The translations under genes were made by a program, and so were the position numbers. DNA of 64,000 bases from Azotobacter paspali (lineage in GTDB: Bacteria > Pseudomonadota > Gammaproteobacteria > Pseudomonadales > Pseudomonadaceae), in assembly GCF_042434745.1 (NCBI RefSeq), contig NZ_JBHLSS010000009.1. One strand, 5' to 3'. Positions 51,869 to 62,392 of the stretch are shown piece by piece. Below the pieces are notes generated by a model. The model did not search any database and was not told the origin of the DNA. It worked only from the letters and a program-made list of their open reading frames with translations. How positions within the stretch are numbered: the stretch's first letter is position 1; each line of letters starts with the position of its first letter.

Positions 51869-52618
51869 ATGGACCTACTGCAGTTTCTTCTCGATATCGG
51901 CCTGGGGCTCGTGCTGGGCTTCCTGGGCGGGTTGTTTGGTATCGGTGGCGGACTGATCGCCATTCCGGTGCTCGGCCTGTTATTCGGTCTCGATCAGCAC
52001 TTGGCCCAAGGCTCAGCCTTGGTCATGGTGGTGCCCAACGTACTGCTGGCGCTGCGGCGCTACCACCAGCGCAACCGTATCGATCCGCGCCATGCGCTGG
52101 TGATGGCCGGCAGCGGCCTCTGCACCGCATGGCTCGGTGCCCAGGCGGCGAACCTGCTGGATGCCGGGCACATGCGTCAGGCCTTCTGCGGCTTTCTCCT
52201 GGCGCTGGCGACATGGAGTGGCCTGCGCCTGTTCCTGCGTCCGGCACCTGGTGGCGAACTGTGTCGGCCCTGGCCCTGGCTGGTGCCGCTGGGGATGGGA
52301 TCGGGCACTCTGGGCGGATTGTTCGGCGTGGGCGGGGCGCTGGTGGCTACGCCGTTGCTGATCACCCTGTTCGGTGCCAGCCAGGTCGTCGCCCAAGGAC
52401 TGTCGCTGGCCTTGGCCGCCCCCAGCACGCTGGTCAGTCTGGCGACCTATACCTTGCACGGGCAGGTCGATTGGATGCTGGGCATTTCCCTGGCGATCGG
52501 CGGGCTGTTCGGCGTCGGTTGGGGCGTACGGCTGGCTCATGCGTTGCCGGAGCGGGCTCTGGGCCTGCTGTTCTGTGGCTTCATGTCGTTTTGCGCGCTG
52601 CTCCTGCTGCTCGATTGA
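51869..52618 (+). CDS. TauE/SafE-family transporter
   Basis: 249-residue inner-membrane protein of the TauE/SafE (DUF81) anion/sulfonate exporter family, ~8 membrane segments. Two internal repeats each carry the family glycine motif: LGFLGGLFGIGGGLIAIPVL near the start and GTLGGLFGVGGALVATPLL in the second half. ATG 51869 is preceded by GGAGGTG; upstream codons are not supported. The substrate is not predictable from sequence. Divergent from the LysR gene. Confidence 0.87.
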   Translation: MDLLQFLLDIGLGLVLGFLGGLFGIGGGLIAIPVLGLLFGLDQHLAQGSALVMVVPNVLLALRRYHQRNRIDPRHALVMAGSGLCTAWLGAQAANLLDAGHMRQAFCGFLLALATWSGLRLFLRPAPGGELCRPWPWLVPLGMGSGTLGGLFGVGGALVATPLLITLFGASQVVAQGLSLALAAPSTLVSLATYTLHGQVDWMLGISLAIGGLFGVGWGVRLAHALPERALGLLFCGFMSFCALLLLLD

Positions 52619-52663
52619 GGAGGGTTGCCCCCCGCTTTTGCACGGGGACAGAAGGCTGCGCCA

Positions 52664-52912
52664 TCAGGTCTTCAGGAGGCAGCCCGCGGACGGCTTGCGA
52701 TAGGCCACGACCTTGGTTTCGCCCGTGGAGTTCAGGTAGGTCATCTTGGCGTCTATGACTTTGCAGACATAGGGGTCGTACGGCGCGTCGATGGAAATGA
52801 CTTTGGCGATGTCCAGGGGCAGGCCGTAGTGGTACTGCTGGACGGGCGGTTCGGCAGCCAGGGTGAGAGAAGTCACGCAGCAGAAAGGCAACACCAGATA
52901 CGAGAGTTTCAT
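52664..52912 (-). CDS. DUF2790 secreted small protein
   Basis: 82-residue protein with a signal peptide (MKLSYLVLPFCCVTSLTLAAE) and a small domain typical of the Pseudomonas DUF2790 family: YHYGLPLDIAKVISIDAP, CKVIDAKMTYLNSTGE, VVAYRKPSAGC. Two cysteines in the mature part could form a disulfide. Function unknown; family members are often metal or two-component responsive. ATG 52912 has GAGG 8 nt upstream. Confidence 0.75.
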   Translation of the reverse strand: MKLSYLVLPFCCVTSLTLAAEPPVQQYHYGLPLDIAKVISIDAPYDPYVCKVIDAKMTYLNSTGETKVVAYRKPSAGCLLKT

Positions 52913-52948
52913 GTCGATCACCTCGGAAACGAGATTTATCCAACCCCC

Positions 52949-53188
52949 TCAGATATCAGGGCCTATGGTTCGGCATTGTTGTTCGGACTGCTCTACTTTC
53001 TGAAAGGTTAGGCCACTTTCGATGGCCAGGGCGATCTTGCAAGTTCGTTGCCAATGCCAGACGGACAGACGCCTGTATAGCTCGTCGTCCGACAGTCGTT
53101 CGCGAGGGGGCATCGGGAGACTGTCCTGCACTCCGATGGCGCAGCCGTTCCGGGGGGCTGGCGGGTCGGCCGTGCTGTGCCGGGCCAT
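52949..53188 (-). CDS. Hypothetical protein
   Basis: 79-codon frame with no recognised domain, signal peptide or membrane segment. A plausible internal start (MPPRERLSDDELYRRLSVWHW, from 53113) gives a more protein-like 54-residue product with a helical, charged N-terminus. No clear ribosome binding site. It lies between the DUF2790 gene (same strand) and the divergent spermidine-synthase-like gene. It may not be real. Confidence 0.3.
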   Translation of the reverse strand: MARHSTADPPAPRNGCAIGVQDSLPMPPRERLSDDELYRRLSVWHWQRTCKIALAIESGLTFQKVEQSEQQCRTIGPDI

Positions 53189-53230
53189 CGCCGCCCGCTA
53201 ACATAGCCGCCTCATCGCAGAGGAATGGCA

Positions 53231-53980
53231 ATGGAAAAAGAGGAGCGCCTGCTCGCCGAAGTCCATGACGAGTTCGGCCTGATCCGCGTGTTGGAGGTCG
53301 GCGATTACCGCTTTCTCGAATTCGGCGAGGCGGTGGAGCAGAGTTGCGTGTTCACCACCGATCCCAGTTGGCTGGAGTACGACTACACCCGTGCCATGCT
53401 GCTCGGCGCACTCTGCCACGAGGCCCCGGAGAGCGCATTGTTCCTCGGCCTGGGGGCCGGCAATCTGACCCAAGCCTGCCTCGCCTTCCTGCCGCTGGAG
53501 GACGTCGAAGTCATCGAGCTTCGTCCGGAGGTGCCGCGCCTAGCCATGGAGTTCCTGGGACTCGCCGACGATCCGCGGCTGACCATCCGCATCGGCGATG
53601 CCCTGGAGCTGTTGCCCAGCGCGGAGCGCGCCGATCTGATCTTCGTCGATCTGTATATGGATACCGGGCCGAACGTGGCCCATCTGGCGTGGAATTTTCT
53701 GGGCGACTGCCAGAAGCGCCTCAATCCGGGCGGCTGGCTGGTCATCAACCAATGGGCCGGGGACGATGGCAAGCCCCTCGGCGCCGCGTTGCTGCGCGGG
53801 CTCTATCATCGCCATTACTGGGAGTGTCCGGTGAAGGAGGGCAACGTGATCCTGCTGGTGCCCGCCGATCTCGACCAGTCCCTCGATCGCGAGGGGCTGT
53901 TGGCGCGTGCCGAGGTCCTGGTGCCGCAACTGGGCTACTCGCTGCGGCCGCTGATCGAGACTCTGCGGCCGGCGAGCTGA
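53231..53980 (+). CDS. Spermidine synthase-like protein
   Basis: 249-residue protein of the spermine/spermidine synthase family (class I methyltransferase-like fold). Nucleotide motif ALFLGLGAGNLTQACLAFLP (~75-94), acidic site VEVIELRPEVPRLA, RIGDALELL, and the catalytic-region Asp stretch DLIFVDLYMDTGPN. The usual DxxDGxxQ-type N-terminal motif is not obvious (YRFLEFGEAVEQSCVF stands there), so polyamine synthesis is not assured. ATG 53231 is chosen because AGAGGA abuts the ATG at 53225. Confidence 0.75.
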   Translation: MEKEERLLAEVHDEFGLIRVLEVGDYRFLEFGEAVEQSCVFTTDPSWLEYDYTRAMLLGALCHEAPESALFLGLGAGNLTQACLAFLPLEDVEVIELRPEVPRLAMEFLGLADDPRLTIRIGDALELLPSAERADLIFVDLYMDTGPNVAHLAWNFLGDCQKRLNPGGWLVINQWAGDDGKPLGAALLRGLYHRHYWECPVKEGNVILLVPADLDQSLDREGLLARAEVLVPQLGYSLRPLIETLRPAS

Positions 53981-54022
53981 TCCGCCGAGGCACGTGCCTT
54001 GGGTAGAAGCGTCGAACGGAGC

Positions 54023-55324
54023 CTATTTCCGATTCGGATCGAAGGTCCCGGTCAACCCCGACCAACAGCTATCGTAGTCGGTCTGCCGTTGCGGGCAGTC
54101 GATGGCGAGGCGGCTCGGGCGCAGGACCTGGCCGGTCTCGAACATGAAGGCCATGGTGTTCTCGATCTTCTGCGGCTGCAGGTCGGCGGCGATGGCTTGG
54201 CAAGTGGTCGCCGCGTCCGGGCCGTGGGCGCTCATGCGATTGTGCAGCGAGGCGCCGCCGGGCAGGAAACCGCCGGCCTTGGCGTCGTAGACGCCCTGGA
54301 TCAGGCCCATGAACTCGTTCATCAGATTGCGGTGGAACCAGGGCGGGCGAAATGTGTGCTCGGCCACCATCCAGCGCGGCGGGAAGATCACGAAGTCGAC
54401 GTTGGCCTGGCCGTGCACACTGCCGGGTGAGGTCAGCACGGTGAAGATCGACGGGTCGGGATGGTCGAAACTGACCGTGCCAAGGGTGTTGAAGCGGCGC
54501 AGGTCGTAGCTGTAGGGTACGTGGTTGCCGTGCCAGGCGGCCACGTCCAGCGGCGAGTGGTTCAACTCGCAGGCCCACAACTCGCCGAGGAACTTCTGCA
54601 CCAGTTGCACCGGCCCGTCGCGGTCCTCGTAGCGAGCGACCGGGACGAGGAAGTCGCGGGGATTGGCCAGGCCGTTGCTGCCGATCGGTCCCAGTTCGGG
54701 CAGGCGCAGCGGGCTGCCGTGGTTCTCGCATAGATAGCCGCGCGCCGTGGCGTCCAGCAGCTCGACGCGAAAGCGCATCCCGCGCGGCATCACGGCGATC
54801 TGCAGCGGGCCGATCTCCAGCCGTCCGAGTTCCGTGTCGATGCCCAGGCGCCCGGATTCGGGCACGAGCAGCAGTTCGCCATCGGCGTCGAAGAATACCG
54901 ATTCCATCGAGGCGTTGGCGCGATAGACGTAGAGGCTAACGCCGTCGGCCCGTTCCGCCGCGGCGGTCGCCGCCAGGCGGATCAGGCCGTCGAGAAAGTC
55001 GGTGTGCTCCGCCGGTACTTCGAAGGGCGCCCAGCGCAGCCGATTGGGGGTGATCGGCCCCTGCTCGATGCCGCTGATCTGCGAACCCAGGCGTTTGAAT
55101 TCCGGGTGGTCGGCCGAAGGGCGAATGCGGTACAGCCAGGTGTGCCGCGCCTCGCCGCGCGGCACGGTGAAGGCAGTGCCGGAGAGTTGCTCGGCATACA
55201 GGCCGTAGGGGAGACGTTGCGGCGAGTTCTGTCCGATGGGCAAGGCGTCCGGCAGGGCCTCGCTGCTGAAGGTGTTGCCGAAGCCCGTCTGGTAGCCTAG
55301 GGCGGATAATTCTGCCGTGTGCAT
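54023..55324 (-). CDS. hmgA: Homogentisate 1,2-dioxygenase
   Basis: Fe(II) dioxygenase opening the ring of homogentisate in tyrosine/phenylalanine catabolism. 433 residues: LGYQTGFGNTFSSEALPDALP near the N-terminus, and the iron-site stretch FRPPWFHRNLMNEFMGLIQG with His and Glu ligands, then GGASLHNRMSAHGPDA with the following His. ATG 55324 is preceded by AGAGAGG; the frame runs ~90 codons upstream without family similarity. Its usual partners (fumarylacetoacetase, maleylacetoacetate isomerase) are not in this window. Confidence 0.95.
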   Translation of the reverse strand: MHTAELSALGYQTGFGNTFSSEALPDALPIGQNSPQRLPYGLYAEQLSGTAFTVPRGEARHTWLYRIRPSADHPEFKRLGSQISGIEQGPITPNRLRWAPFEVPAEHTDFLDGLIRLAATAAAERADGVSLYVYRANASMESVFFDADGELLLVPESGRLGIDTELGRLEIGPLQIAVMPRGMRFRVELLDATARGYLCENHGSPLRLPELGPIGSNGLANPRDFLVPVARYEDRDGPVQLVQKFLGELWACELNHSPLDVAAWHGNHVPYSYDLRRFNTLGTVSFDHPDPSIFTVLTSPGSVHGQANVDFVIFPPRWMVAEHTFRPPWFHRNLMNEFMGLIQGVYDAKAGGFLPGGASLHNRMSAHGPDAATTCQAIAADLQPQKIENTMAFMFETGQVLRPSRLAIDCPQRQTDYDSCWSGLTGTFDPNRK

Positions 55325-55790
55325 GGCGACCTCTCTGTCAGTATCGGTTTGTGCGCCGGAGCATCGTGCGCCGTGTTCCGGCCCATCGGCAGGGTTGTCG
55401 AAAGGCATGCCTTCCTGAACCTCAGTGTGGTGGAGGACTTCGGGCGCGCAACGTCGACGGCCGCGATGGACACGGGGCCGTCGTTCCCGGTCGACTCCGT
55501 TCCAGGCCGACCAATGGCAGTGCGAGCCGTCGTGCAAAGAGCACACATCTGCCAGCTTTTTCCTGTATAGTAGGCACCAGCCCAAGCGGCTGCGTTCAGG
55601 TAGCACCCTTTCCGAAGCCTCGACTTCGGCTGCAGGCTAGTCCTGCGAACTATCCTTGACGATTCATCCCATCCATCACGCGTTCTCGCAAATTCCTGCC
55701 AACCGGGCTGCCAGGGTGACCTTCGGGTCTTTGCATGGCATGCGCGCAGCCTCGGGTCTTGGGTTTGCGGATGCACATGAGGCAGATCCC
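55325..55790 (+). other. Gap between hmgA and deaD: probable long deaD leader
   Basis: No convincing gene. A TATAGT at 55566-55571 (poor -35) could start deaD transcription, leaving a ~210-nt leader containing two small hairpins: CCGAAG/CTTCGG (about 55612-55629) and GCAGG/CCTGC (about 55632-55647). The frame upstream of the deaD ATG is open to 55656, but homologues begin at 55791. Long leaders are known for cold-shock RNA helicase genes; that role here is inference. Confidence 0.4.
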
Positions 55791-57473
<1,683 letters not shown>

Positions 57474-57491
57474 TTTTTCGACGAAGTGAAG

Positions 57492-57521
57492 AAAAAGCCC
57501 TGCCTGCCGGCAGGGCTTTTT
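57492..57521. terminator. Bidirectional terminator after deaD
   Basis: Perfect 13-bp AAAAAGCCCTGCC (57492-57504) and complement (57509-57521), loop TGCC; T-runs on both strands serve deaD and the convergent iron cassette. Confidence 0.88.
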
Positions 57522-57542
57522 CGCAGGACAATCGCATGGGCG

Positions 57543-57842
57543 CTATTCAGACCCGCGGCTGGATGCGAGCAGCGTAGGTATTGATGCCACCCTTCTTGCC
57601 GGTGGGATCGAGCGTAGGAGTTGTTCGAGTATGACCAGGGTGTTGTGCAGCGTGCGGTGTTCTAGTGCGTATCTGGTCATCGGCGAAAACGACTTCATGT
57701 ATCCGTGCGGTTGATTCTCGACGCTCTGGTACGCATGTATGGTTTTGGCCAGGGACTGGGCATAGGTAGGTAATCTGCCGACAATGTCAGCGATATTCTG
57801 TCGTTTGCGAAGGTAGGCTGGTTGTCTTGGCTGCCAGGACAT
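57543..57842 (-). CDS. Hypothetical protein at the end of the iron cassette
   Basis: 99-codon frame from an ATG at 57842 with GGAG ~7 nt upstream. The product is basic and probably helical (RQNIADIVGRLPTYAQSLAKTIHAYQSVE; TLVILEQLLRSIP), with no membrane segment, signal peptide or domain I recognise. It starts 93 nt after the DUF3649 stop on the same strand, so it may be the last gene of the receptor operon, or a remnant. Confidence 0.4.
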   Translation of the reverse strand: MSWQPRQPAYLRKRQNIADIVGRLPTYAQSLAKTIHAYQSVENQPHGYMKSFSPMTRYALEHRTLHNTLVILEQLLRSIPPARRVASIPTLLASSRGSE

Positions 57843-57935
57843 GGTCTGCTCCGCGCTGGTAGGTCGTCTGGGCGATACTGGCCGGCTGGAGTAGGCTGCT
57901 GCGCTTGGAGCGATTGTCATTGCTGTGGTGCAAAT

Positions 57936-58220
57936 CTATTTGCCGATGCCGATGATTAGCAGACAGACCAGGCCTCCCAGCGACAACCAGACCCAGGCTC
58001 GTGTGATGCTGCGCGAATGGATGATTGCCATGATCGCCACGGCATACACCAAAAAGGACGCCAGTGCGCCGGCACGAACCGCCTCCAGGCGGGGCATGCT
58101 GGTCAGTGCCAACAGTTCGAGCGCCAGAGCGGTCGCGAACAGGGACGCCAGCGCATAGCCACCGACGATTGCCGTTAACACCCGGACGAGCAGCCTCCAC
58201 GGGAAATCGCCGAGTTTCAT
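57936..58220 (-). CDS. DUF3649 membrane protein
   Basis: 94-residue membrane protein with three hydrophobic segments (LLVRVLTAIVGGYALASLFATALALELLAL; AGALASFLVYAVAIMAII; AWVWLSLGGLVCLLIIGIG), typical of DUF3649, a family that accompanies PepSY proteins in TonB-receptor operons. Its ATG overlaps the PepSY stop (ATGA). Function unknown, presumed accessory to siderophore-iron handling at the inner membrane. Confidence 0.75.
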   Translation of the reverse strand: MKLGDFPWRLLVRVLTAIVGGYALASLFATALALELLALTSMPRLEAVRAGALASFLVYAVAIMAIIHSRSITRAWVWLSLGGLVCLLIIGIGK

Positions 58221-59785
58221 GGCAACATCTCGCAACGCTGTTCCCCTACAACACCGTACCAGCGACGGCGAAGTTTCAGCGCAACCAGTCCGAACAGCCC
58301 ACCGAAGGCCAGCAGCGTCAGGTCCACTCCGGCCAATTGCCAGTCACCGCCAGGCAGGCTGCGGCCGAGATGGCGGTCGCTGGTCAAGATATTGAGTAGC
58401 GGCAACAGGGCATAGGCCGGACAAGCCAGCGTCAACTGCTCGACCCAGGCCTGGCGACGTTCGCGCAGTGCGGCATGGCCGAACATCAGTCCCCAGGCGA
58501 TGAACATCGCATGTACCTGCCATTCGAGGCGTCCGGCCAAGGCCTCTGGTAGTAACCGGTTGGCCCAGAAATACACGGCAATGGCTAACGGCAGGCCGAC
58601 AATGGTCCCCAGGTTGAGCACTTCGGCCAAACGTAAACCGAAGCCGACCTGTCCTGCCCTGAGTGCCTGCTGGCGGCGCTTGAGTACCCAGAGCACCAGA
58701 CCACTGGCGATCGCTGCGCAGCCACCGATACCCGAGGCGAACAGCATCCAGCGTAATGTCGGGTCAGCAAAGGAAGCCACGTGTAGTTCAATGAAGACAT
58801 CGTGGATCCGGCTCACCGGTCCCTTGGCCATCGGGCTGGGTAACGCGCGGCCATTGGCCGCCTCGTAGAGTCCGGTCGGTTGCATCAGCAAATCGGTGGC
58901 GGCCCTGTTCCGGCGGACCTCGATCAGGCCGGCGCTGTCCCCTGGGTTGTACAGGAAGATCCAGGTCGGCGGCCCCTCGTTCGGACCCAAGTGAGCGAAT
59001 GGCTGGTTGCTCAGGCGCACCACGGGAGCGGCGATTCCGCTGGCGGTTGGAGGCGAAGAGCGCCCCTGCTCCTGATAATAGGCTCGCTCATCGCCACGGT
59101 AGATCCGTTCGAAGGGCAGCGGCATGTACTCGGGGAGGAAAAATACGAAACCGCTGTAGGTGATCATCAGGAGAAAGGGTAACAGCAGTACCCCCAGAAT
59201 ATTGTGTGCATCAAGCCAGGATCGCTGGCCCTTGTTCGGTCGGAAGGTGAAGAACTCCTTGAAAATCTTCTTGTGGGTGATGATCCCGCTCAGCAGGGCC
59301 ACCAGCATGAACATCGCACAAATGCCGACCAGGCGTTCGCCCGTTGCCTGGGGCAGGTAGTGCAGCGCGTAATGCATGCGGCGGAGAATCTTACCCCCCG
59401 GTTCGCCCCCAGCCGGATGCAGTCGACCATCGAATGGATCGAGCCTTAGAGAATGCCATTGCCCATCTGGCCCCGCGTCCTGCCAGCCAAGGAGCGCGTC
59501 GCGACTGCCGACAAAGCCAGTCGGATCGGGCAGGCGAATCCACCAGCGCTGTGCGCCAAGAGCGTGCCGCTCGAGCCAGTCCTGGGCGTGATTGAGCAGT
59601 TCGACGTTGCCCAGGGGCCGCTCATGAGGACGAGCCAGGCTTTCATCCGAACTCATCCAGCGATCGATCGATATCTGAAAGTAGCTTGCAGTACCCACGA
59701 CGAAAACAAAGTACAACACCCAGCCGGCCAGCAGGCCGGACCAGGTGTGCAAAGCTGCCATGCTTTGGCGGAAGCTTGTTCTCAC
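58217..59785 (-). CDS. PepSY-domain membrane protein (siderophore iron reductase type)
   Basis: 522-residue inner-membrane protein of the PepSY-associated TM family. It shows an N-terminal segment with an HTW motif (SMAALHTWSGLLAGWVLYFVFVVG), PepSY-like periplasmic parts (residues ~60-120 and ~240-310), a second helix group with HYALHYLP and ICAMFMLVALLSGIITHKKIF, and LDAHNILGVLLLPFLLMITYSGF. C-terminal segments follow (~340-510). Conserved histidines in the helices suggest haem binding; related proteins reduce ferri-siderophores. GTG start 56 nt after the receptor gene. Confidence 0.83.
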   Translation of the reverse strand: MRTSFRQSMAALHTWSGLLAGWVLYFVFVVGTASYFQISIDRWMSSDESLARPHERPLGNVELLNHAQDWLERHALGAQRWWIRLPDPTGFVGSRDALLGWQDAGPDGQWHSLRLDPFDGRLHPAGGEPGGKILRRMHYALHYLPQATGERLVGICAMFMLVALLSGIITHKKIFKEFFTFRPNKGQRSWLDAHNILGVLLLPFLLMITYSGFVFFLPEYMPLPFERIYRGDERAYYQEQGRSSPPTASGIAAPVVRLSNQPFAHLGPNEGPPTWIFLYNPGDSAGLIEVRRNRAATDLLMQPTGLYEAANGRALPSPMAKGPVSRIHDVFIELHVASFADPTLRWMLFASGIGGCAAIASGLVLWVLKRRQQALRAGQVGFGLRLAEVLNLGTIVGLPLAIAVYFWANRLLPEALAGRLEWQVHAMFIAWGLMFGHAALRERRQAWVEQLTLACPAYALLPLLNILTSDRHLGRSLPGGDWQLAGVDLTLLAFGGLFGLVALKLRRRWYGVVGEQRCEMLP

Positions 59786-59841
59786 TCAGGTGCCCCCAAA
59801 CTGGTAGCCATTCCCGGTGCCATCCCAAACATGGCAGTCGC

Positions 59842-62247
59842 TCAAAATTCGACACTGGTCGAGAGCATCAGCGTACGCGGGTCGCCCAGAGAACCACCCG
59901 ACGTCCAGTAACGCTTGTCGCCCAGGTTGTAGACATTCGCCCGGAGGGTCATGGAGTAATCTTGGGCTTTGAGCTCATAACGCGCGCCTACATCGTAGAT
60001 GGTGTAACTGGAAATCTTCTGGGTATTGGCCGAATCGTAATAGGAGTCGCCGGTGTAATAGGCTCCGGCGTTGACCGACATCCCCGGAAGCATGCTGTTG
60101 AGCGCATATTCACCGTAAAGCTTGAAATTTCGCTCGGCGACGTATACCGGTCGATTTCCCTCCAGGCTCGGGTCCGCTGCTTGATCCTCAACCCTGGCGT
60201 CGAGGAAAGTCGCACCGCCGACCAGGGTCAGATTGGGAGTGGCCTTACCGGTCGCGGTCAGTTCGATCCCCTCGTGGACCTGACGCCCGTCTTGCTGATA
60301 GGTGAAGGTGCCGTCACCGTTGTTGACGTAATAACTCAGTGCCTTGTCGATCTCGAACACCGCGGCGGTGAGCAGCATTCCGCCCACATCGGCCTTGATC
60401 CCTGCCTCCATTTGGCGGCTGACCATTGGGTTCATGGTCTGATTGGCATTGGTCACGAGTCCGCCGCTGTAGGTTTCTGCGGCAGTCCCTCCGCTTTCCA
60501 AGGCTTCCATATGGCTGATATAGGTGGTGATCCAATCCACCGGTTTATAGATCAGCGATATAGTCGGGGTTGTCTTGCTCTTGTTGTAATGAGCATTACG
60601 CTCGTGGCTGGAGGCCCACCCATTGGTGATGATGGTCGCATGGTTGAACCCTAGCAGCATCGACCATTTCTCGTTGAAAACGATGTCGTCACCGATCATC
60701 CAACTGGTATGTCGCTCTTCTGCCACCTTGTATTCGCCTCCCACTGAAGCCACGGTTGGCCTGTCGTAGGCAGCAGTGCCCGAGCGAAAGGTGAGACCTG
60801 ACTCCAAGGTGCCTGAGCGTTTCCCAGACGTTGTACGTCCGGTTTGATCGTAAGCCGATTGCAGGACGCCGCCTGTCAGCTTGTGCTGGATCGGCCCGGT
60901 ATTGAACGACAGGTCGGCATAGGCGTAAGAACCGAGCATTTTCGTCGTACCGGGTGTGACGTAGCTCCAACCAAGTGAATAGCTATCGTTCGAATTTACC
61001 GCTTTCAAAGTATTCAAGCGACGCCGATCGTATTCTTCGCGGGAAATTCCGGTGCGAATGGTCAGCCAGTCGTTGGCCTCCCATCGCAGACGTGCAGACA
61101 TTCGCTCACTTTCAACTTTGTAATAAGACCATTTTTGCCCCTGACGATCATCCGGATCGAACTGTTTGGCACTGGGAATCTCATAGCCCGGATAGAAATA
61201 CCAAGAGTTGATGCCGCCATGCCCATCATAGTGTTGCCGCATACCCTCGACTTGGAGCAACAAATTTGGGCGAATATGCCAGTCGAATGCAGCGCTGGCG
61301 AAGTCACGATCCACGTAAGAACCCTTGGTCTGGGTTTCCCCCTCTTGATGAGCAACGTTGATCCGGTAGCCAAAGATCCCCTCATCGTCGATCGGGCCGC
61401 CAAAGTCACCATGATAGCGGACGTTGAAAGCGCTTTCGTTGCCCACGTTGATCTCGCTGAAGCGTTTGGCCGTGGGGCGTTTGGTGACATAGTTGACCAA
61501 GCCACCGACATGTCCGGGGCCATAGAGAAACCCGGAAACCCCGGTGAGCACCTCTATCTGTTCCACATCCTCCAGGTTGATGCCCTGAGCGTACACCCCG
61601 GATACCCGGGGGATGCCGTCACGTCCCAGGTTGGATTCCGAGGAGCCGCCGAAACCCCGCAAGGTGATACGCGGCTGATCGTTCTGCCGTTGCTGCATGA
61701 CCGACTGTACCACCGGGTTCATCTTGAACACCTGGTCGAGGCTGATGGCCTGCACGTTCTTAATCTGCTCGGCTGACACCACGTTGATCGAGTACGGGGT
61801 ATCGAGCAGACTACGTCCCTGCCAAGGACCAGCCTGGCTGATCTGTTCAGTGACATAACCGGCGGCGGCACTTCCGTCGCGCTGGGCGTTGGCGTCGACC
61901 GTGATGAGGCTCAGCTCCATGGATTCGTCATGAGTCCGGGGAGCAGGTTGGACCTTCAAGGAGCCATCGCCCGTGATCCGCAAAACCAGCCCGCTTCCTT
62001 CCAAAGCTCGTTCTATGGCCTCATTGGCGCTGAACCTTCCTGTCACTGGCGTGGATCGGCGATTTTCCACATCGGCGGGAATGAACAATACCTGCCGCCC
62101 GCTCTGCTGGCCGATCCGGATCAACGTGTTGGCCAGCGGGGCCGCGGGCAGCACGAAATCGTACAGCGTATCGGCGGCCTTGGCCGGTTCGTGGACAGCA
62201 GCTAGGGTACAGACCATGACAAGGGGGCGAACGTCGAAGTAACGCAT
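59842..62247 (-). CDS. TonB-dependent siderophore receptor with STN signalling domain
   Basis: 801-residue outer-membrane receptor. Signal peptide (residues ~1-24), STN domain (~27-100, DTLYDFVLPAAPLANTLIRIGQQSG...), plug (RSLLDTPYSINVVSAEQI; GFGGSSESNLGRDGIPRV; VEVLTGVSGFLYGP-like IEVLTGVSGFLYGPGHVGGLVNYVTKRP), then a 22-strand barrel ending in Phe (MLSTSVEF). The STN domain implies signalling to FecR/FecI encoded just upstream. The siderophore cannot be named. ATG 62247 has GGAG ~9 nt upstream. Codon choice looks less GC-biased than flanking core genes. Confidence 0.9.
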   Translation of the reverse strand: MRYFDVRPLVMVCTLAAVHEPAKAADTLYDFVLPAAPLANTLIRIGQQSGRQVLFIPADVENRRSTPVTGRFSANEAIERALEGSGLVLRITGDGSLKVQPAPRTHDESMELSLITVDANAQRDGSAAAGYVTEQISQAGPWQGRSLLDTPYSINVVSAEQIKNVQAISLDQVFKMNPVVQSVMQQRQNDQPRITLRGFGGSSESNLGRDGIPRVSGVYAQGINLEDVEQIEVLTGVSGFLYGPGHVGGLVNYVTKRPTAKRFSEINVGNESAFNVRYHGDFGGPIDDEGIFGYRINVAHQEGETQTKGSYVDRDFASAAFDWHIRPNLLLQVEGMRQHYDGHGGINSWYFYPGYEIPSAKQFDPDDRQGQKWSYYKVESERMSARLRWEANDWLTIRTGISREEYDRRRLNTLKAVNSNDSYSLGWSYVTPGTTKMLGSYAYADLSFNTGPIQHKLTGGVLQSAYDQTGRTTSGKRSGTLESGLTFRSGTAAYDRPTVASVGGEYKVAEERHTSWMIGDDIVFNEKWSMLLGFNHATIITNGWASSHERNAHYNKSKTTPTISLIYKPVDWITTYISHMEALESGGTAAETYSGGLVTNANQTMNPMVSRQMEAGIKADVGGMLLTAAVFEIDKALSYYVNNGDGTFTYQQDGRQVHEGIELTATGKATPNLTLVGGATFLDARVEDQAADPSLEGNRPVYVAERNFKLYGEYALNSMLPGMSVNAGAYYTGDSYYDSANTQKISSYTIYDVGARYELKAQDYSMTLRANVYNLGDKRYWTSGGSLGDPRTLMLSTSVEF

Positions 62248-62392
62248 ACGGGAAGCTCCAGATCGCAAGTAACGGAAGCGCTCGTTCAGCGCCTTTACCT
62301 GTTCTGTGCGATGAGCCCTGGAATTATGCAGGGGGAGGTCGGAAAATTTTTCGCGCCCGAGGATGAGAGCCTCAGGGCTGGTGGCTTCTCCA